The notes below the pieces were generated by a model. That model was not told the origin of the DNA. It ran no database searches and worked only from the letters and a program-made list of their open reading frames with translations. 54,131 nucleotides of DNA from CBFHMJ01 sp965656875. GTDB taxonomy: Bacteria; Pseudomonadota; Gammaproteobacteria; Enterobacterales; Alteromonadaceae. The stretch is taken from the NCBI GenBank assembly GCA_965656875.1, contig CBFHMJ010000014.1:1-54131 (forward strand), read 5' to 3'. Below, one piece after another: positions 34,882 through 43,013 of the stretch. The position numbers and the translations under genes are program-made. Positions within the stretch are counted from its first letter, which is position 1; each line of letters begins with the position of its first letter.

Positions 34882-34906
34882 AAAAGCCACCGATTAGGTG
34901 GCTTTT
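34882..34906 (-). terminator. Intrinsic terminator after the tail-tube gene
   Basis: A perfect 10-bp stem (AAAAGCCACC / GGTGGCTTTT) with a 5-nt loop is followed on the minus strand by a seven-T run. It separates the highly expressed sheath/tube genes from gpE and the tape measure. It is likely partial, because the downstream tail genes have no obvious promoter. Confidence 0.85.
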
Positions 34907-34926
34907 GCTGTTTTGGAGTTAATATT

Positions 34927-35457
34927 TTAGCGATTGACCATATCGTCATGATGGCCCGTGTAATCAATACCGTTTACGGTATATGTTTGATTTACAGCAT
35001 CAATATCATGGATTACGCGACGATCTTCAGTTTTTCCTTTCTTACCATGCCAAATTTCATGCTTGTAAGTGACAGGCTTGCCGACTATTTTGAATCGGTT
35101 CTTTTCACCTAGTTTTCGCGTGCCATCGCTGTTTGTGCTTTTTACATCGAGCTGATACGTGTCAACGTAGACGGTTTGTGTGCCATCGCTGTTATCAACA
35201 GACTCACGCACAATCACAGACACATGCTCACCGACTTGATAACCATAAGCCAATGCTTGTTCGGGTGTAATTCCTTCGTGCAGGATTTCAACATCTGACA
35301 TTTTACAGCCTGTCATTCGTTCGCGTTCAACGTTAGAGCCTTCATCGACGCTTTCGTGATTCAGTTCAACTTCACATCGCTTGTAATTAGCAATGGCGTT
35401 ACCCAGCTTTATACCTGCGACTGTGATGCCGATCCGTTTTGTCGTACTGTGATACAT
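34927..35457 (-). CDS. Phage major tail tube protein (FII-like)
   Basis: The 176-aa protein immediately follows the sheath gene and precedes the chaperone, the position of P2 FII. It is rich in beta-strand segments (IGITVAGIKLGNAIANYKR, HVSVIVRESV), as expected of tube proteins that polymerise inside the sheath. AAGGA precedes the ATG. Identification is mainly by position and size. Confidence 0.75.
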   Translation of the reverse strand: MYHSTTKRIGITVAGIKLGNAIANYKRCEVELNHESVDEGSNVERERMTGCKMSDVEILHEGITPEQALAYGYQVGEHVSVIVRESVDNSDGTQTVYVDTYQLDVKSTNSDGTRKLGEKNRFKIVGKPVTYKHEIWHGKKGKTEDRRVIHDIDAVNQTYTVNGIDYTGHHDDMVNR

Positions 35458-35465
35458 AATTATCC

Positions 35466-36611
35466 TTACCCTAGCGCGGCGGCGCTAAGTGAGTTGTTTT
35501 CTTGTAGAGTGATAATTGGGTTTTCAGACACTGGATAGTCATCCCAGTCAACGCGGATATACCATTGCCCCCGCGCAAATGCGGTGGCTGAGTTGGTTTC
35601 ATCCAATACGCACTGGCTACCTCGGGCAACGACGCCCTGATTAGCTAACTCTTTTAACCACTCGTTAATGGTCGCGAGTTTGCGAATGATGAAATCTGCG
35701 GTTAGTCGTTCGGCATGCTGCGATTCCATGATGTTAATCAAGCGGCGGCGTAACTCACACCAAAGCCCCATTTTGGAGGTGAACTCACCTGTAATGGTTC
35801 GGTTGCCAATCAACATATAGCCTGGCTCTGAACCTTGTGCGATATAGCACAAACCCAGTTTATTAACCTGCTGGCCTTCGGCGCTCTCATCCGTGTAACT
35901 GTATTCATACATGCGACTGACACCCGTCACGGGCACCCCTTTGTGACCAATCGGGTCATAAACTGCCTGGCTTGCCATTAGTGCTGCAACAACAACGTCG
36001 CTCGGAGCAGTTACACCGCCGTCACCGTCATTAAATGACGAATTGCCAACAACATATACGCCGTGATGATGCCCTGTGTCATTATTGCCCAGCGATGATT
36101 GCGAAGCTTCTAACTCTGCAATGTTGCCGTCCAATATGTTGGCAACAAACTGGGCGTTTTTGGCTTTTGATATCTGCGCAAGCTTGGCGATAACACTCAC
36201 ATTATGTGAGTAACCTGGTGCGCAAATTAATGTAGGTGCGGCAACAGTTTTCACAGACTCTAGACCAGTTCTAGTGCCATTCTCATACTGGCCGATAATG
36301 CTGGTCGGCATATTTGCAACATCTGCATCTAGCTCTACACGCACGACTGACACAACGCAATTTGCACGGGCACGGATATGGCGCACGGCGAGTGGTAAAA
36401 AGCCGTTATTGTTACCTGCGGTATCAAGCTTTGATTCCACTTCATCAGTGGTAATCTGAACCACATCGCCAAACGGAAATACAGATGGGTCTGCATCTGG
36501 GGCCGTTGATACGAGGATGACATGGTGATTGCTAATTGGAGGGGTTTCGATCGGTGGACTGCCGTTATTGAACGTCGCCCCGTTTTTGGTGAAGTTTTGA
36601 TTTACTGGCAT
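35466..36611 (-). CDS. Phage contractile tail sheath protein (FI-like)
   Basis: The 381-aa protein has the tail-sheath pattern of P2 FI. The middle has APTLICAPGYSHNVSVIAKL, and the C-terminal region (EFTSKMGLWCELRRRLINIMESQ, then GQWYIRVDWDDYPVSENP) contains the conserved sheath core. It shows that the element encodes a contractile (myovirus) tail. Its ATG overlaps the stop of a 49-aa gene as TAATG. Confidence 0.92.
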   Translation of the reverse strand: MPVNQNFTKNGATFNNGSPPIETPPISNHHVILVSTAPDADPSVFPFGDVVQITTDEVESKLDTAGNNNGFLPLAVRHIRARANCVVSVVRVELDADVANMPTSIIGQYENGTRTGLESVKTVAAPTLICAPGYSHNVSVIAKLAQISKAKNAQFVANILDGNIAELEASQSSLGNNDTGHHHGVYVVGNSSFNDGDGGVTAPSDVVVAALMASQAVYDPIGHKGVPVTGVSRMYEYSYTDESAEGQQVNKLGLCYIAQGSEPGYMLIGNRTITGEFTSKMGLWCELRRRLINIMESQHAERLTADFIIRKLATINEWLKELANQGVVARGSQCVLDETNSATAFARGQWYIRVDWDDYPVSENPIITLQENNSLSAAALG

Positions 36612-36760
36612 TACTTGTCCTTTTTACTATGTTGTTGGGTTGCTGACGCTGACTTAACCTCAACTGCGATTTGTTGGGCTATGAGGGTTTGCGCTAAAGT
36701 ACCACTAACAACGCTACCCGAAGGTAGTCGACCGTAAGATTTGGTGAGTTTTGCTCGCAT
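36611..36760 (-). CDS. 49-aa tail-cassette protein preceding the sheath gene
   Basis: A small basic protein beginning MRAKLTKSYGRLPSGS and ending in HSKKDK. It has a strong ribosome site (AAGGA, six bases from the ATG) and its TAA shares a base with the sheath ATG, so it is almost certainly translated. Short proteins (for example DUF2635 in Mu) are often encoded just before sheath genes; I see no clear match. It is the first gene after a terminator. Confidence 0.75.
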   Translation of the reverse strand: MRAKLTKSYGRLPSGSVVSGTLAQTLIAQQIAVEVKSASATQQHSKKDK

Positions 36761-36780
36761 CGCGTATCCTTATTAAGGCA

Positions 36781-36804
36781 TAAAAAAAGCGCCATTCGGC
36801 GCTT
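36781..36804 (-). terminator. Intrinsic terminator upstream of the sheath cassette
   Basis: The stem AAGCGCC / GGCGCTT with a 4-nt loop is followed on the minus strand by seven T residues. It ends the baseplate/fibre segment of the late operon and isolates the 49-aa, sheath and tube genes between two terminators. Confidence 0.85.
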
Positions 36805-36822
36805 GGTGTGAGTGAACTAATG

Positions 36823-37269
36823 CTAGGTTGTTACCATTTCATACGCATCGATATCGATTGCGCTAAATTCGACTGAGAAAGGTTTTTGCCTGGCTTGCAG
36901 CCCAGCGTTTTGTCGCTCTTGCCTGAGTAAGTAATTCCCACTCAGGTTGAACTTTCCACCACACTTTGCAACACCATCAATCACTTGAACTTTTAAACGG
37001 CTATCACCCATAACTTGAGAGCCGTTAATGACTCGTTCTGCAATCATCGTCAGTGAACCATTTGGCAGGTTTGTTTTGGCTGATATGTTAAATGGCTGAC
37101 CCACTGGCACATCAACAAACTTACCATCAACATACACACCATCACCGCTAAACTGAATGTCTGTTAAGTAGAAGACTGGCGTACTTGACGCCTCACTTTT
37201 ACGCAAGTAGCCACCACCAACACGGTCATATTTCGCGTCATCATAATCCATCTGGTTAGCTTCGCTCAT
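36823..37269 (-). CDS. Unknown tail-fibre-region protein (148 aa)
   Basis: I do not recognise this protein. Its first 30 residues are acidic and Tyr-rich (MDYDDAKYDRVGGGYLRK) and the rest is beta-rich (GDGVYVDGKFVDVPVGQPF). It overlaps the preceding gene by 14 bp and is the last gene before a terminator, where P2-like phages encode fibre or fibre-assembly proteins. The ATG at 37269 with AAAGG ten bases upstream is better than the TTG opening at 37290. Confidence 0.7.
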   Translation of the reverse strand: MSEANQMDYDDAKYDRVGGGYLRKSEASSTPVFYLTDIQFSGDGVYVDGKFVDVPVGQPFNISAKTNLPNGSLTMIAERVINGSQVMGDSRLKVQVIDGVAKCGGKFNLSGNYLLRQERQNAGLQARQKPFSVEFSAIDIDAYEMVTT

Positions 37270-37657
37270 AGACAAAACCTTTAATTGCAAAGTTTGAATA
37301 TGCGTTAAGAGGGGTTGATCCTTTCATTTGTACCAACAATCGATTACTCACAACAAAGTCCTTCAGTTCATACGATATATTCACATCATTATTAGATACG
37401 CTGCTGTGATGTAAGACATGCTCACCATTCGCACCGGTGGAGACTTTTAGCTCTTTTGCTACTTCTTGCGTAAGTGTCCCACCAACACTGATTACACAAT
37501 CTGATACGTGCAACCATTGGTTGGATTGTAGCCGCACATCGTAGATAATTGTGAGGGCATCAAACGTTTCGTTTTCGTAATTACGGTGGATATCTACACG
37601 ATGAATAGCGGTAGCGTTTCTGCTGGCACCAAAGAAACCATCAATATTCTTTCTCAT
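37256..37657 (-). CDS. Unknown tail-fibre-region protein (133 aa)
   Basis: Unrecognised 133-aa protein beginning MRKNIDGFFGAS with alternating polar/hydrophobic strands (TIIYDVRLQSNQWLHVSDCV). It follows the H-like fibre gene and overlaps the next unknown gene, so the three form a translationally linked group. The ATG at 37657 has AGGAC seven bases upstream; the longer frame to 37729 lies inside the H-like gene. A role in host recognition is inferred from position only. Confidence 0.7.
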   Translation of the reverse strand: MRKNIDGFFGASRNATAIHRVDIHRNYENETFDALTIIYDVRLQSNQWLHVSDCVISVGGTLTQEVAKELKVSTGANGEHVLHHSSVSNNDVNISYELKDFVVSNRLLVQMKGSTPLNAYSNFAIKGFVYERS

Positions 37658-37665
37658 AATTAGTC

Positions 37666-38496
37666 CTATTCCGACCACAATGGCGTGAAGTAAAGCCCAC
37701 CATCTTTGGCAGTCAGTAAAAATCGGCATTTCCTCAACGTTTCTATCTCCGTTGCAGTTGTTCCATCTGGAAACTCTATAGGTAATTCAGAAACGATTAT
37801 GAACTGAGTATCAATTCTGTTATCAACTGATATCAGGTCTCCACCATTAAATACATCCTCAATGTTAAGAATGCTACCACTGAGACGTATAACCGTCTGT
37901 TGGCGCGCTTCACTTAACGTGATATCACTTCGCATTTCTATCAGTTGATTTTGATTTGTCAGGGCAAGTCGAACAGCGTATTCGGCACGAACTTTTGCAA
38001 TAGACGCAGCCTCACTCACGGGAACGATCGTATTGCTCAGCTGTTCGTGAGTCACTGAATCAGCCGCCGGATTCACATGAACAGTAAAGTCTGTTTCTGA
38101 TGAGATTTTGATTGTTGCTTCTATATCAAGCGTAAGACCGCCGTTTTCCAGCGTACGAATTGGGTAAGCATCACCAAGCACAATGTAGGTGTGCGGGAAT
38201 TCGAGACCACCTGATTCAGCATATAGCATTAGTTCTCGAGCAAAGTAATTTCTGTCGTTACCGACACGTAATATCAGTAATCGTTGTGATGGGTTAGATG
38301 TATCAACTGTGTCTGAAACAATTGAAGCGCTAGAAACTTCATTTTCCAGTGCGGTACGATTAACATCGAGCGATGGTACGCTACCACCTCCATCCCCAAC
38401 AAGAACACGGGTAAAAGTGACAGCACGATTTTCAACTCGCGCAGCAGTTTCCCCCGCCGCGCCAGTGCTGAGTAATAATGTTTTATTTGGATTCAT
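37666..38496 (-). CDS. Phage tail fibre protein, gpH N-terminal type
   Basis: The 276-aa protein has the P2 gpH-type N-terminal baseplate-attachment domain (TGAAGETAARVENRAVTFTRVLVGDGGG, shown here in one motif split by VEN; LRVGNDRNYFARELMLYAE). The C-terminal fibre part is short: full gpH proteins are often more than 500 aa. It follows gpI by 2 bp without a visible ribosome site, so translation is probably coupled. The receptor-binding function may be shared with the two unknown downstream proteins. Confidence 0.82.
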   Translation of the reverse strand: MNPNKTLLLSTGAAGETAARVENRAVTFTRVLVGDGGGSVPSLDVNRTALENEVSSASIVSDTVDTSNPSQRLLILRVGNDRNYFARELMLYAESGGLEFPHTYIVLGDAYPIRTLENGGLTLDIEATIKISSETDFTVHVNPAADSVTHEQLSNTIVPVSEAASIAKVRAEYAVRLALTNQNQLIEMRSDITLSEARQQTVIRLSGSILNIEDVFNGGDLISVDNRIDTQFIIVSELPIEFPDGTTATEIETLRKCRFLLTAKDGGLYFTPLWSE

Positions 38497-38498
38497 AA

Positions 38499-39104
38499 CT
38501 ATGGTTTGGCTTTTATTGTGGCTTTGGCTCTAAGAGCAATTGCTGAAATTTGAGAGTATGAAGTGGTACATTTCGCTCTCAATGTTGTAGGCACTGCTGC
38601 AATTCTAAATGATGCGCGAAGATAAGTGCCTTGCCTTGTACTTGCATGGCTATGTGCAGCAAGCGTCACTTGCAAACTATCTCTGAGATTTAGTGCATGA
38701 CTCACGCTTTTTAGCAGCACGCTGATATTGTTTGGGGTCAGTGCTGATATACCGTCATGATAAACTTTCAGTGCAACTTCAAAATCACGCTCGCCAGGCA
38801 AGATTGTAGCGGTAAATCCATTGGCGTTCGCTGCTTTAAGTATCGCTGCACGCATACCTCGTTCAGCGCGCGCGGGATACTCACCCGTTATACGCTGGCG
38901 TTTCCATTGCACCGAAGCTTCGCTGTCCCAGTTCGACAATTGCCTATCGTTGGCATGTATCGCCAAGGCTTGCCCTGTTGCGGTTGACGCATAAGCAAGT
39001 CGCTCTATCTGCTGGGTATCAACACCCTGTAATTGCGACTCCCACGCTGCGATTAACGCTTTTTCAACTGCGGAACTATTTGGGGGGAGCTGCTCAGGCA
39101 ACAT
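38499..39104 (-). CDS. Baseplate protein gpI
   Basis: The 201-aa protein starts with MLPEQLPPNSSAVEKAL, typical of P2 gpI, and lies between gpJ and the fibre gene as in P2. It contributes to the baseplate and links it to the tail fibres. It overlaps gpJ by 11 bp. Confidence 0.87.
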   Translation of the reverse strand: MLPEQLPPNSSAVEKALIAAWESQLQGVDTQQIERLAYASTATGQALAIHANDRQLSNWDSEASVQWKRQRITGEYPARAERGMRAAILKAANANGFTATILPGERDFEVALKVYHDGISALTPNNISVLLKSVSHALNLRDSLQVTLAAHSHASTRQGTYLRASFRIAAVPTTLRAKCTTSYSQISAIALRAKATIKAKP

Positions 39105-40023
39105 GGACGTCTACTCCGGTACACACTGGTGCTGACGAATAATCAGTGGAAACTGGTGAGGTAGGATTAATCACTTCAACGTCATGAAAGCCTGCTTGAT
39201 AAAGCAAGCCAGATATCATCTCTGATCTGATGGTTGAGGCTAGTTGACGCTTTTCTTCTGCAAACTCCGCTAACAACTCGGTGACGGTCTGCGATACAAA
39301 TTCAGGGTTCTTGCTCGGCTCATTGACGCGCACTTCAATGCTATATGCTTCTTCGGTAGCTGCAATGATGCTTATCACGTCCGTTTCATTTTTTGTGTGC
39401 GGCTTTTCAAAATGTTTTTTCACATCACTCACAGCGCTGCTTTGGGCATCAAACGGCAGGACGTATAAGTTCAACTCGGGGCCGTTCGCTTTGACGCAAC
39501 GAGCGTCTTTAACGCTTCGGTGAGTGTTACTTGACAGCGTATACGACGCGATAACTTGATTGGCTTTTTTCTCAATTGAGACAGATTCTATTCGTCCACC
39601 GGTTAAAGCCTCAAACTCATAACCTTGCGCACTACCCGGCTTTAACGCATGGCTTGCAAGCCAGAAGCGTTTACGCAATTGAACATCGGTTTCCAGTACC
39701 TGCTCTATCCCTTTTTCGGTATCTGCTGGCGTGACGATCTTGCGTTGCAAACCAAAGTCGACAACCTTGGCGTCCAACATTTCGCCGGTCGCATACGTAG
39801 CAAATGTTTGCAACAGACTTTCATTTGCAACACGCTGTTTGTATTGCGCATAGTAAACGGCCAACTCTACTAGTAGTGAAACGGGGTTAGCTGGGTCTGA
39901 TAATGCTTGAAGCAGTTGCGATTGTTCTGCTTCGCGATTCGCTAAATAGTTTAGCGATACGCTTTTGAATTCTTCCACACCTGCTTGAAAGGTTGGTGTA
40001 TCAAGTAATCTTGGTCTCGACAC
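39094..40023 (-). CDS. Baseplate assembly protein gpJ
   Basis: The 309-aa protein matches P2 gpJ / T4 gp6-like baseplate wedge proteins: RPRLLDTPTFQAGVEEF at the start, the LLVELAVYYAQYKQRV helix, ATGEMLD, and an acidic C-terminus. I place the start at a GTG (40023) because GGAGGTG lies four bases upstream, an unusually strong ribosome site; the longer ATG frame (40065) would overlap gpW further. Confidence 0.9.
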   Translation of the reverse strand: MSRPRLLDTPTFQAGVEEFKSVSLNYLANREAEQSQLLQALSDPANPVSLLVELAVYYAQYKQRVANESLLQTFATYATGEMLDAKVVDFGLQRKIVTPADTEKGIEQVLETDVQLRKRFWLASHALKPGSAQGYEFEALTGGRIESVSIEKKANQVIASYTLSSNTHRSVKDARCVKANGPELNLYVLPFDAQSSAVSDVKKHFEKPHTKNETDVISIIAATEEAYSIEVRVNEPSKNPEFVSQTVTELLAEFAEEKRQLASTIRSEMISGLLYQAGFHDVEVINPTSPVSTDYSSAPVCTGVDVHVA

Positions 40024-40297
40024 TTTCACCTCCAAATTTATACGTGATGTAAACATCAGCGCCATTAATCGTTATTTCTTCTAACGTGACATCTGAGAGT
40101 TGATTTTCAGCGCGATAAAACGCATCAGCTATATGCGCTTTGTAAAGCGCTCGGATGTCGGGAGATGCGCTCTTTCCATGCAGTGCATTTATCGCCCGAG
40201 TTCCGTATCCACGGCGACCGACCCGAGAGCCGAGCGGTGTGCTTAGTGCTTTTGCAATTCTCAGGTGTGCAGGTGACTCAAATGCTATATCGCTCAT
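40001..40297 (-). CDS. Baseplate wedge protein gpW (gp25-like)
   Basis: The 98-aa protein has the gpW/gp25 fold signature: LRIAKALSTPLGSRVGRRGYGT and the C-terminal strand pair ITINGADVYITYKF. gp25-like proteins prime sheath assembly at the baseplate. The ATG shares a base with the upstream stop (TAATG), and the gene overlaps gpJ by 23 bp. Confidence 0.9.
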   Translation of the reverse strand: MSDIAFESPAHLRIAKALSTPLGSRVGRRGYGTRAINALHGKSASPDIRALYKAHIADAFYRAENQLSDVTLEEITINGADVYITYKFGGESVETKIT

Positions 40298-41019
40298 TAT
40301 CCAATACCTGCTATTTTTGATGTTAGATCATCCGGTAACGCCGATTTAACAAGAGCCGACACGCAGGGGTTATCTAATGCTGCTTTTAAGTCGTCAAACA
40401 TCGATATGGCGTTCAATGACGACAGTAACTCATCAAAGATTGCACTCTCTAAGTTGATTGATAAATCAATGTCTAGCGAGAGACTTTTGATACTTGTAAG
40501 CAATCCATCCAATAAGTCAAAATCTGGCAGATCAAAATCCGGTAGGCCAAAATCTATACCGCTGAACATACTCTCAATTTGCTCTAGCAAACCGTTTAGC
40601 TGACCAAATTTAGCGCTTAGTGCATCATCCATCAGCGTGCCCATGGTGTTTTTAATCGACAGGCAATTTGCGGGTATAACATCTCCATGCTGTGCTGATA
40701 TTTTATCAGCCATGCTAACGATATTGGCTTGAGCACCTATATTTTGCAGCTTGTTATTCATATAACTTTGCGCACTTGATACTTTACCTAGCGCATCAAT
40801 GCTTGAGGTAAAATCCATTCCAAGCGGACCTGAACGGTCCTGCAATCGAGTAAAACTAGTGGTTAAGCGCTTGGCTATATCCCCTGCCTTATTAGCGTTA
40901 TCAACAACCGGATTACTTAATACATTAGGTGTTTTAAGCGCCTGAAACACATCGTTGGGGATGCTAGGAGGTGCTAAAACGTCGCTAGGTATTTCTGGGA
41001 TTTTAGGGAATTCAAACAT
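40297..41019 (-). CDS. Unknown 240-aa protein inserted between gpV and gpW
   Basis: I do not recognise this protein. It is Pro-rich at the N-terminus (FPKIPEIPSDVLAPPSIP), has a central helical part, an acidic aromatic repeat (DFGLPDFDLPDFDLLDG) and a hydrophobic helical C-terminus. In P2, gpV and gpW are adjacent, so it is an extra baseplate-region gene. Tight spacing (2 bp from gpV, overlap with gpW) implies co-translation and a structural or assembly role. Confidence 0.75.
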   Translation of the reverse strand: MFEFPKIPEIPSDVLAPPSIPNDVFQALKTPNVLSNPVVDNANKAGDIAKRLTTSFTRLQDRSGPLGMDFTSSIDALGKVSSAQSYMNNKLQNIGAQANIVSMADKISAQHGDVIPANCLSIKNTMGTLMDDALSAKFGQLNGLLEQIESMFSGIDFGLPDFDLPDFDLLDGLLTSIKSLSLDIDLSINLESAIFDELLSSLNAISMFDDLKAALDNPCVSALVKSALPDDLTSKIAGIG

Positions 41020-41021
41020 GA

Positions 41022-41639
41022 TTACATTTTCGATGTTGGAGGAGATGTTCTAGGTTTACTGGCTTTGTGATCATGTGCGTTATGTACGTCTCTCATCTCA
41101 CGCATTGAGCATTTTTTGTCAATCACATCTGAAGCTGATTTGATATCGCCAGTCACATAAAGCAACTCTGTATCTATCATTACTTTGGGCGCTTTTATTG
41201 TTATTTCGTTTGTTTGCGCATTGAACTTTGCATCTGGAAAAATAGCTTGGATAAATTGCTCTTTTAGATCTACGAGTAACGCGCCGATTTTCAGATTCAG
41301 CATTAGCTGATTAACATCTTCTGCAGGAAGCGGCATGTCTTTTTGCGCAATACCCATAAGCGCCACCGCTGTCGAGGTATCCTTGCCTCCGGTCAGGTTC
41401 AGCAATACGCACTGCTCCCCTTTTTCGGGGGCGCGGTATGCTGAAACATTAGTACCGCAGCTGCTGGCTATCCATTTAATCGGTGGCGTCTTACAGCTAC
41501 CGTGCTTCACAATGACTTTCTGTCCACTCTCATCAATCGCCACTACTTTGCCCGGTATAATTATGTTGTTTGCACAGCGGCGTAGGTCATTCATCTCTCG
41601 ATAAATATCAGCAATAGCCTGCGCAATATCTTCAAGCAT
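41022..41639 (-). CDS. Baseplate spike protein gpV
   Basis: The 205-aa protein has an OB-fold N-domain (PGKVVAIDESGQKVIVKHG ... YRAPEKGEQCVLLNL) and a repetitive beta C-domain. The HxH motif (AHDH) near residue 190 matches the iron-binding tip of P2 gpV-type membrane-piercing spikes. It overlaps the tail terminator-like gene by 8 bp, marking the junction between lambda-like and P2-like modules. Confidence 0.88.
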   Translation of the reverse strand: MLEDIAQAIADIYREMNDLRRCANNIIIPGKVVAIDESGQKVIVKHGSCKTPPIKWIASSCGTNVSAYRAPEKGEQCVLLNLTGGKDTSTAVALMGIAQKDMPLPAEDVNQLMLNLKIGALLVDLKEQFIQAIFPDAKFNAQTNEITIKAPKVMIDTELLYVTGDIKSASDVIDKKCSMREMRDVHNAHDHKASKPRTSPPTSKM

Positions 41640-42165
41640 TTATTTCACCAATATGCTCATAATCGGCATCACTCTGGCTAGAGTCTCCAAAGTACACATC
41701 GATTTGTTGAGGCGTTGCCTCTTGCGTTGGGTAACGGTGCATAACCAGCTGCTGCACGAAGGTGATCAACCATTGCTCCTGCCCTTTATCATTCGGTATT
41801 GATGGTTGAGCATGTATATTTTGAGGTGGATATATACACGCATGATCAAGCTGATTTTCATCTAGATGGCGTATTAACAAACTCGCTAGATTGGCATCAC
41901 GTAGGTCATCATCTGTTTGTCTGACGACAAACAATGAAACATCTACTTCAATTAATACTTCATGCTCTTCTAACGATACATCGCTTTTAGCTATGCGCAT
42001 GTCGGGCGGCATGATGTAGATTGCGGGTAATTCTGCGCTTGTGGATTCTGGATAGCCAGATACGGCTTCAACGGTTGGAATAACAACGGTATCAATAGTA
42101 CTTAGCGCATGCTGTAGCATGTTAATATATTGGCTGATTGCCAGTAGTGGTTCACTGCTGTACAT
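41632..42165 (-). CDS. Putative tail terminator/completion protein (lambda gpU or P2 gpR position)
   Basis: The 177-aa protein lies directly after the gpZ-like gene and before gpV. Its mixed alpha/beta sequence (AIYIMPPDM, EVLIEVDVSLFVVRQ, WLITFVQQLVMHRYP) fits tail terminator proteins that cap the tail before head joining. Sequence identity to known families is not obvious to me, so the call is positional. Confidence 0.6.
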   Translation of the reverse strand: MYSSEPLLAISQYINMLQHALSTIDTVVIPTVEAVSGYPESTSAELPAIYIMPPDMRIAKSDVSLEEHEVLIEVDVSLFVVRQTDDDLRDANLASLLIRHLDENQLDHACIYPPQNIHAQPSIPNDKGQEQWLITFVQQLVMHRYPTQEATPQQIDVYFGDSSQSDADYEHIGEINA

Positions 42166-42679
42166 AAGCTAATTCTCGCGTGAATATCTCTTCAAATCGC
42201 TGAGCCAACATGGCGTTTATACGCTTGATGGCTTGTTGGCCTTGGTGATCTATTTTTTTGCCGACTTTTGCTAATGGAAATCGCGGGTAGCCCTCCATGT
42301 TGCCGCGATCGATGTCGAACTCTTCGCTCTCGTCACTGTTTGCGGAGGAAATACGTCGTAGGGCGATACCCTTATACATGAACGCACTCTTAAAGCGATG
42401 AGAGCGCACCGACACACCCCGTTTTGTTTGTCGAGCAGTGCCTAATCGATGTGCTGCAATGGGATTTAACCCCACCCACACGGACATTTTGTCGCCCTGC
42501 TGTGTAACACGGGTTTTTAGCCTGCTACGCAAGCTTTTCAGTTTTGCGTCAGCAATGTCAGATAAATCGCGAGCGATATGTGTACTAGCCCACGCTTCTA
42601 GCTTTCGTAGCGTGCGATAGCGGGCTAACCTTAACTTTTGCTCACTGACTGCGCCGCTAACACTGAGATTAAACTCCAT
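42152..42679 (-). CDS. Minor tail/virion morphogenesis protein (lambda gpZ-like)
   Basis: The 175-aa basic protein contains VWVGLNPIAAHRLG and RFKSAFMYKGIALRRIS, resembling prophage minor tail protein Z and the related P2 gpS family, which bind the head-proximal tail end. It overlaps both neighbours (11 and 14 bp), continuing the lambda gene order E-FII-Z. Confidence 0.8.
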   Translation of the reverse strand: MEFNLSVSGAVSEQKLRLARYRTLRKLEAWASTHIARDLSDIADAKLKSLRSRLKTRVTQQGDKMSVWVGLNPIAAHRLGTARQTKRGVSVRSHRFKSAFMYKGIALRRISSANSDESEEFDIDRGNMEGYPRFPLAKVGKKIDHQGQQAIKRINAMLAQRFEEIFTRELAYVQQ

Positions 42680-43013
42680 ATGGGTTACTCGACTGAGATG
42701 ATGTTTCGATAAAAGGGCTTAGCTTTAGGATTGACGTAGACTCGTTGTGAGTTATCGATGCAACGCGATAATCAACGCCTTGAACGTTTACACCTGCACC
42801 TATCCATTGCTCGGCAACGGTCTGGTCATGGACTTTTAACGCACCATACGTCAAATCAATCCATCCCAAGTTGTCCGGGTTTCTGATTTTTCTGACGTAT
42901 TCTGCGTTTATCGCTAACACTGAATCATCCAGTGTTAAGCTGTATTCAGTCGCGAAAATTCGGGTAACACTCTCGCTTAGCAGCGAGAGTGAGTTTTCAA
43001 ACATTGACGCCAT
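42669..43013 (-). CDS. Head-tail connector protein (lambda gpFII-like)
   Basis: The 114-aa protein, directly before the major capsid gene's partner Z, has a beta-rich middle (WIDLTYGALKVHDQTVAEQW, GVDYRVASITHNESTSILKL) that fits the FII adaptor family. It would join filled heads to tails. It starts 1 bp after the capsid gene stop. Confidence 0.7.
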   Translation of the reverse strand: MASMFENSLSLLSESVTRIFATEYSLTLDDSVLAINAEYVRKIRNPDNLGWIDLTYGALKVHDQTVAEQWIGAGVNVQGVDYRVASITHNESTSILKLSPFIETSSQSSNPYGV

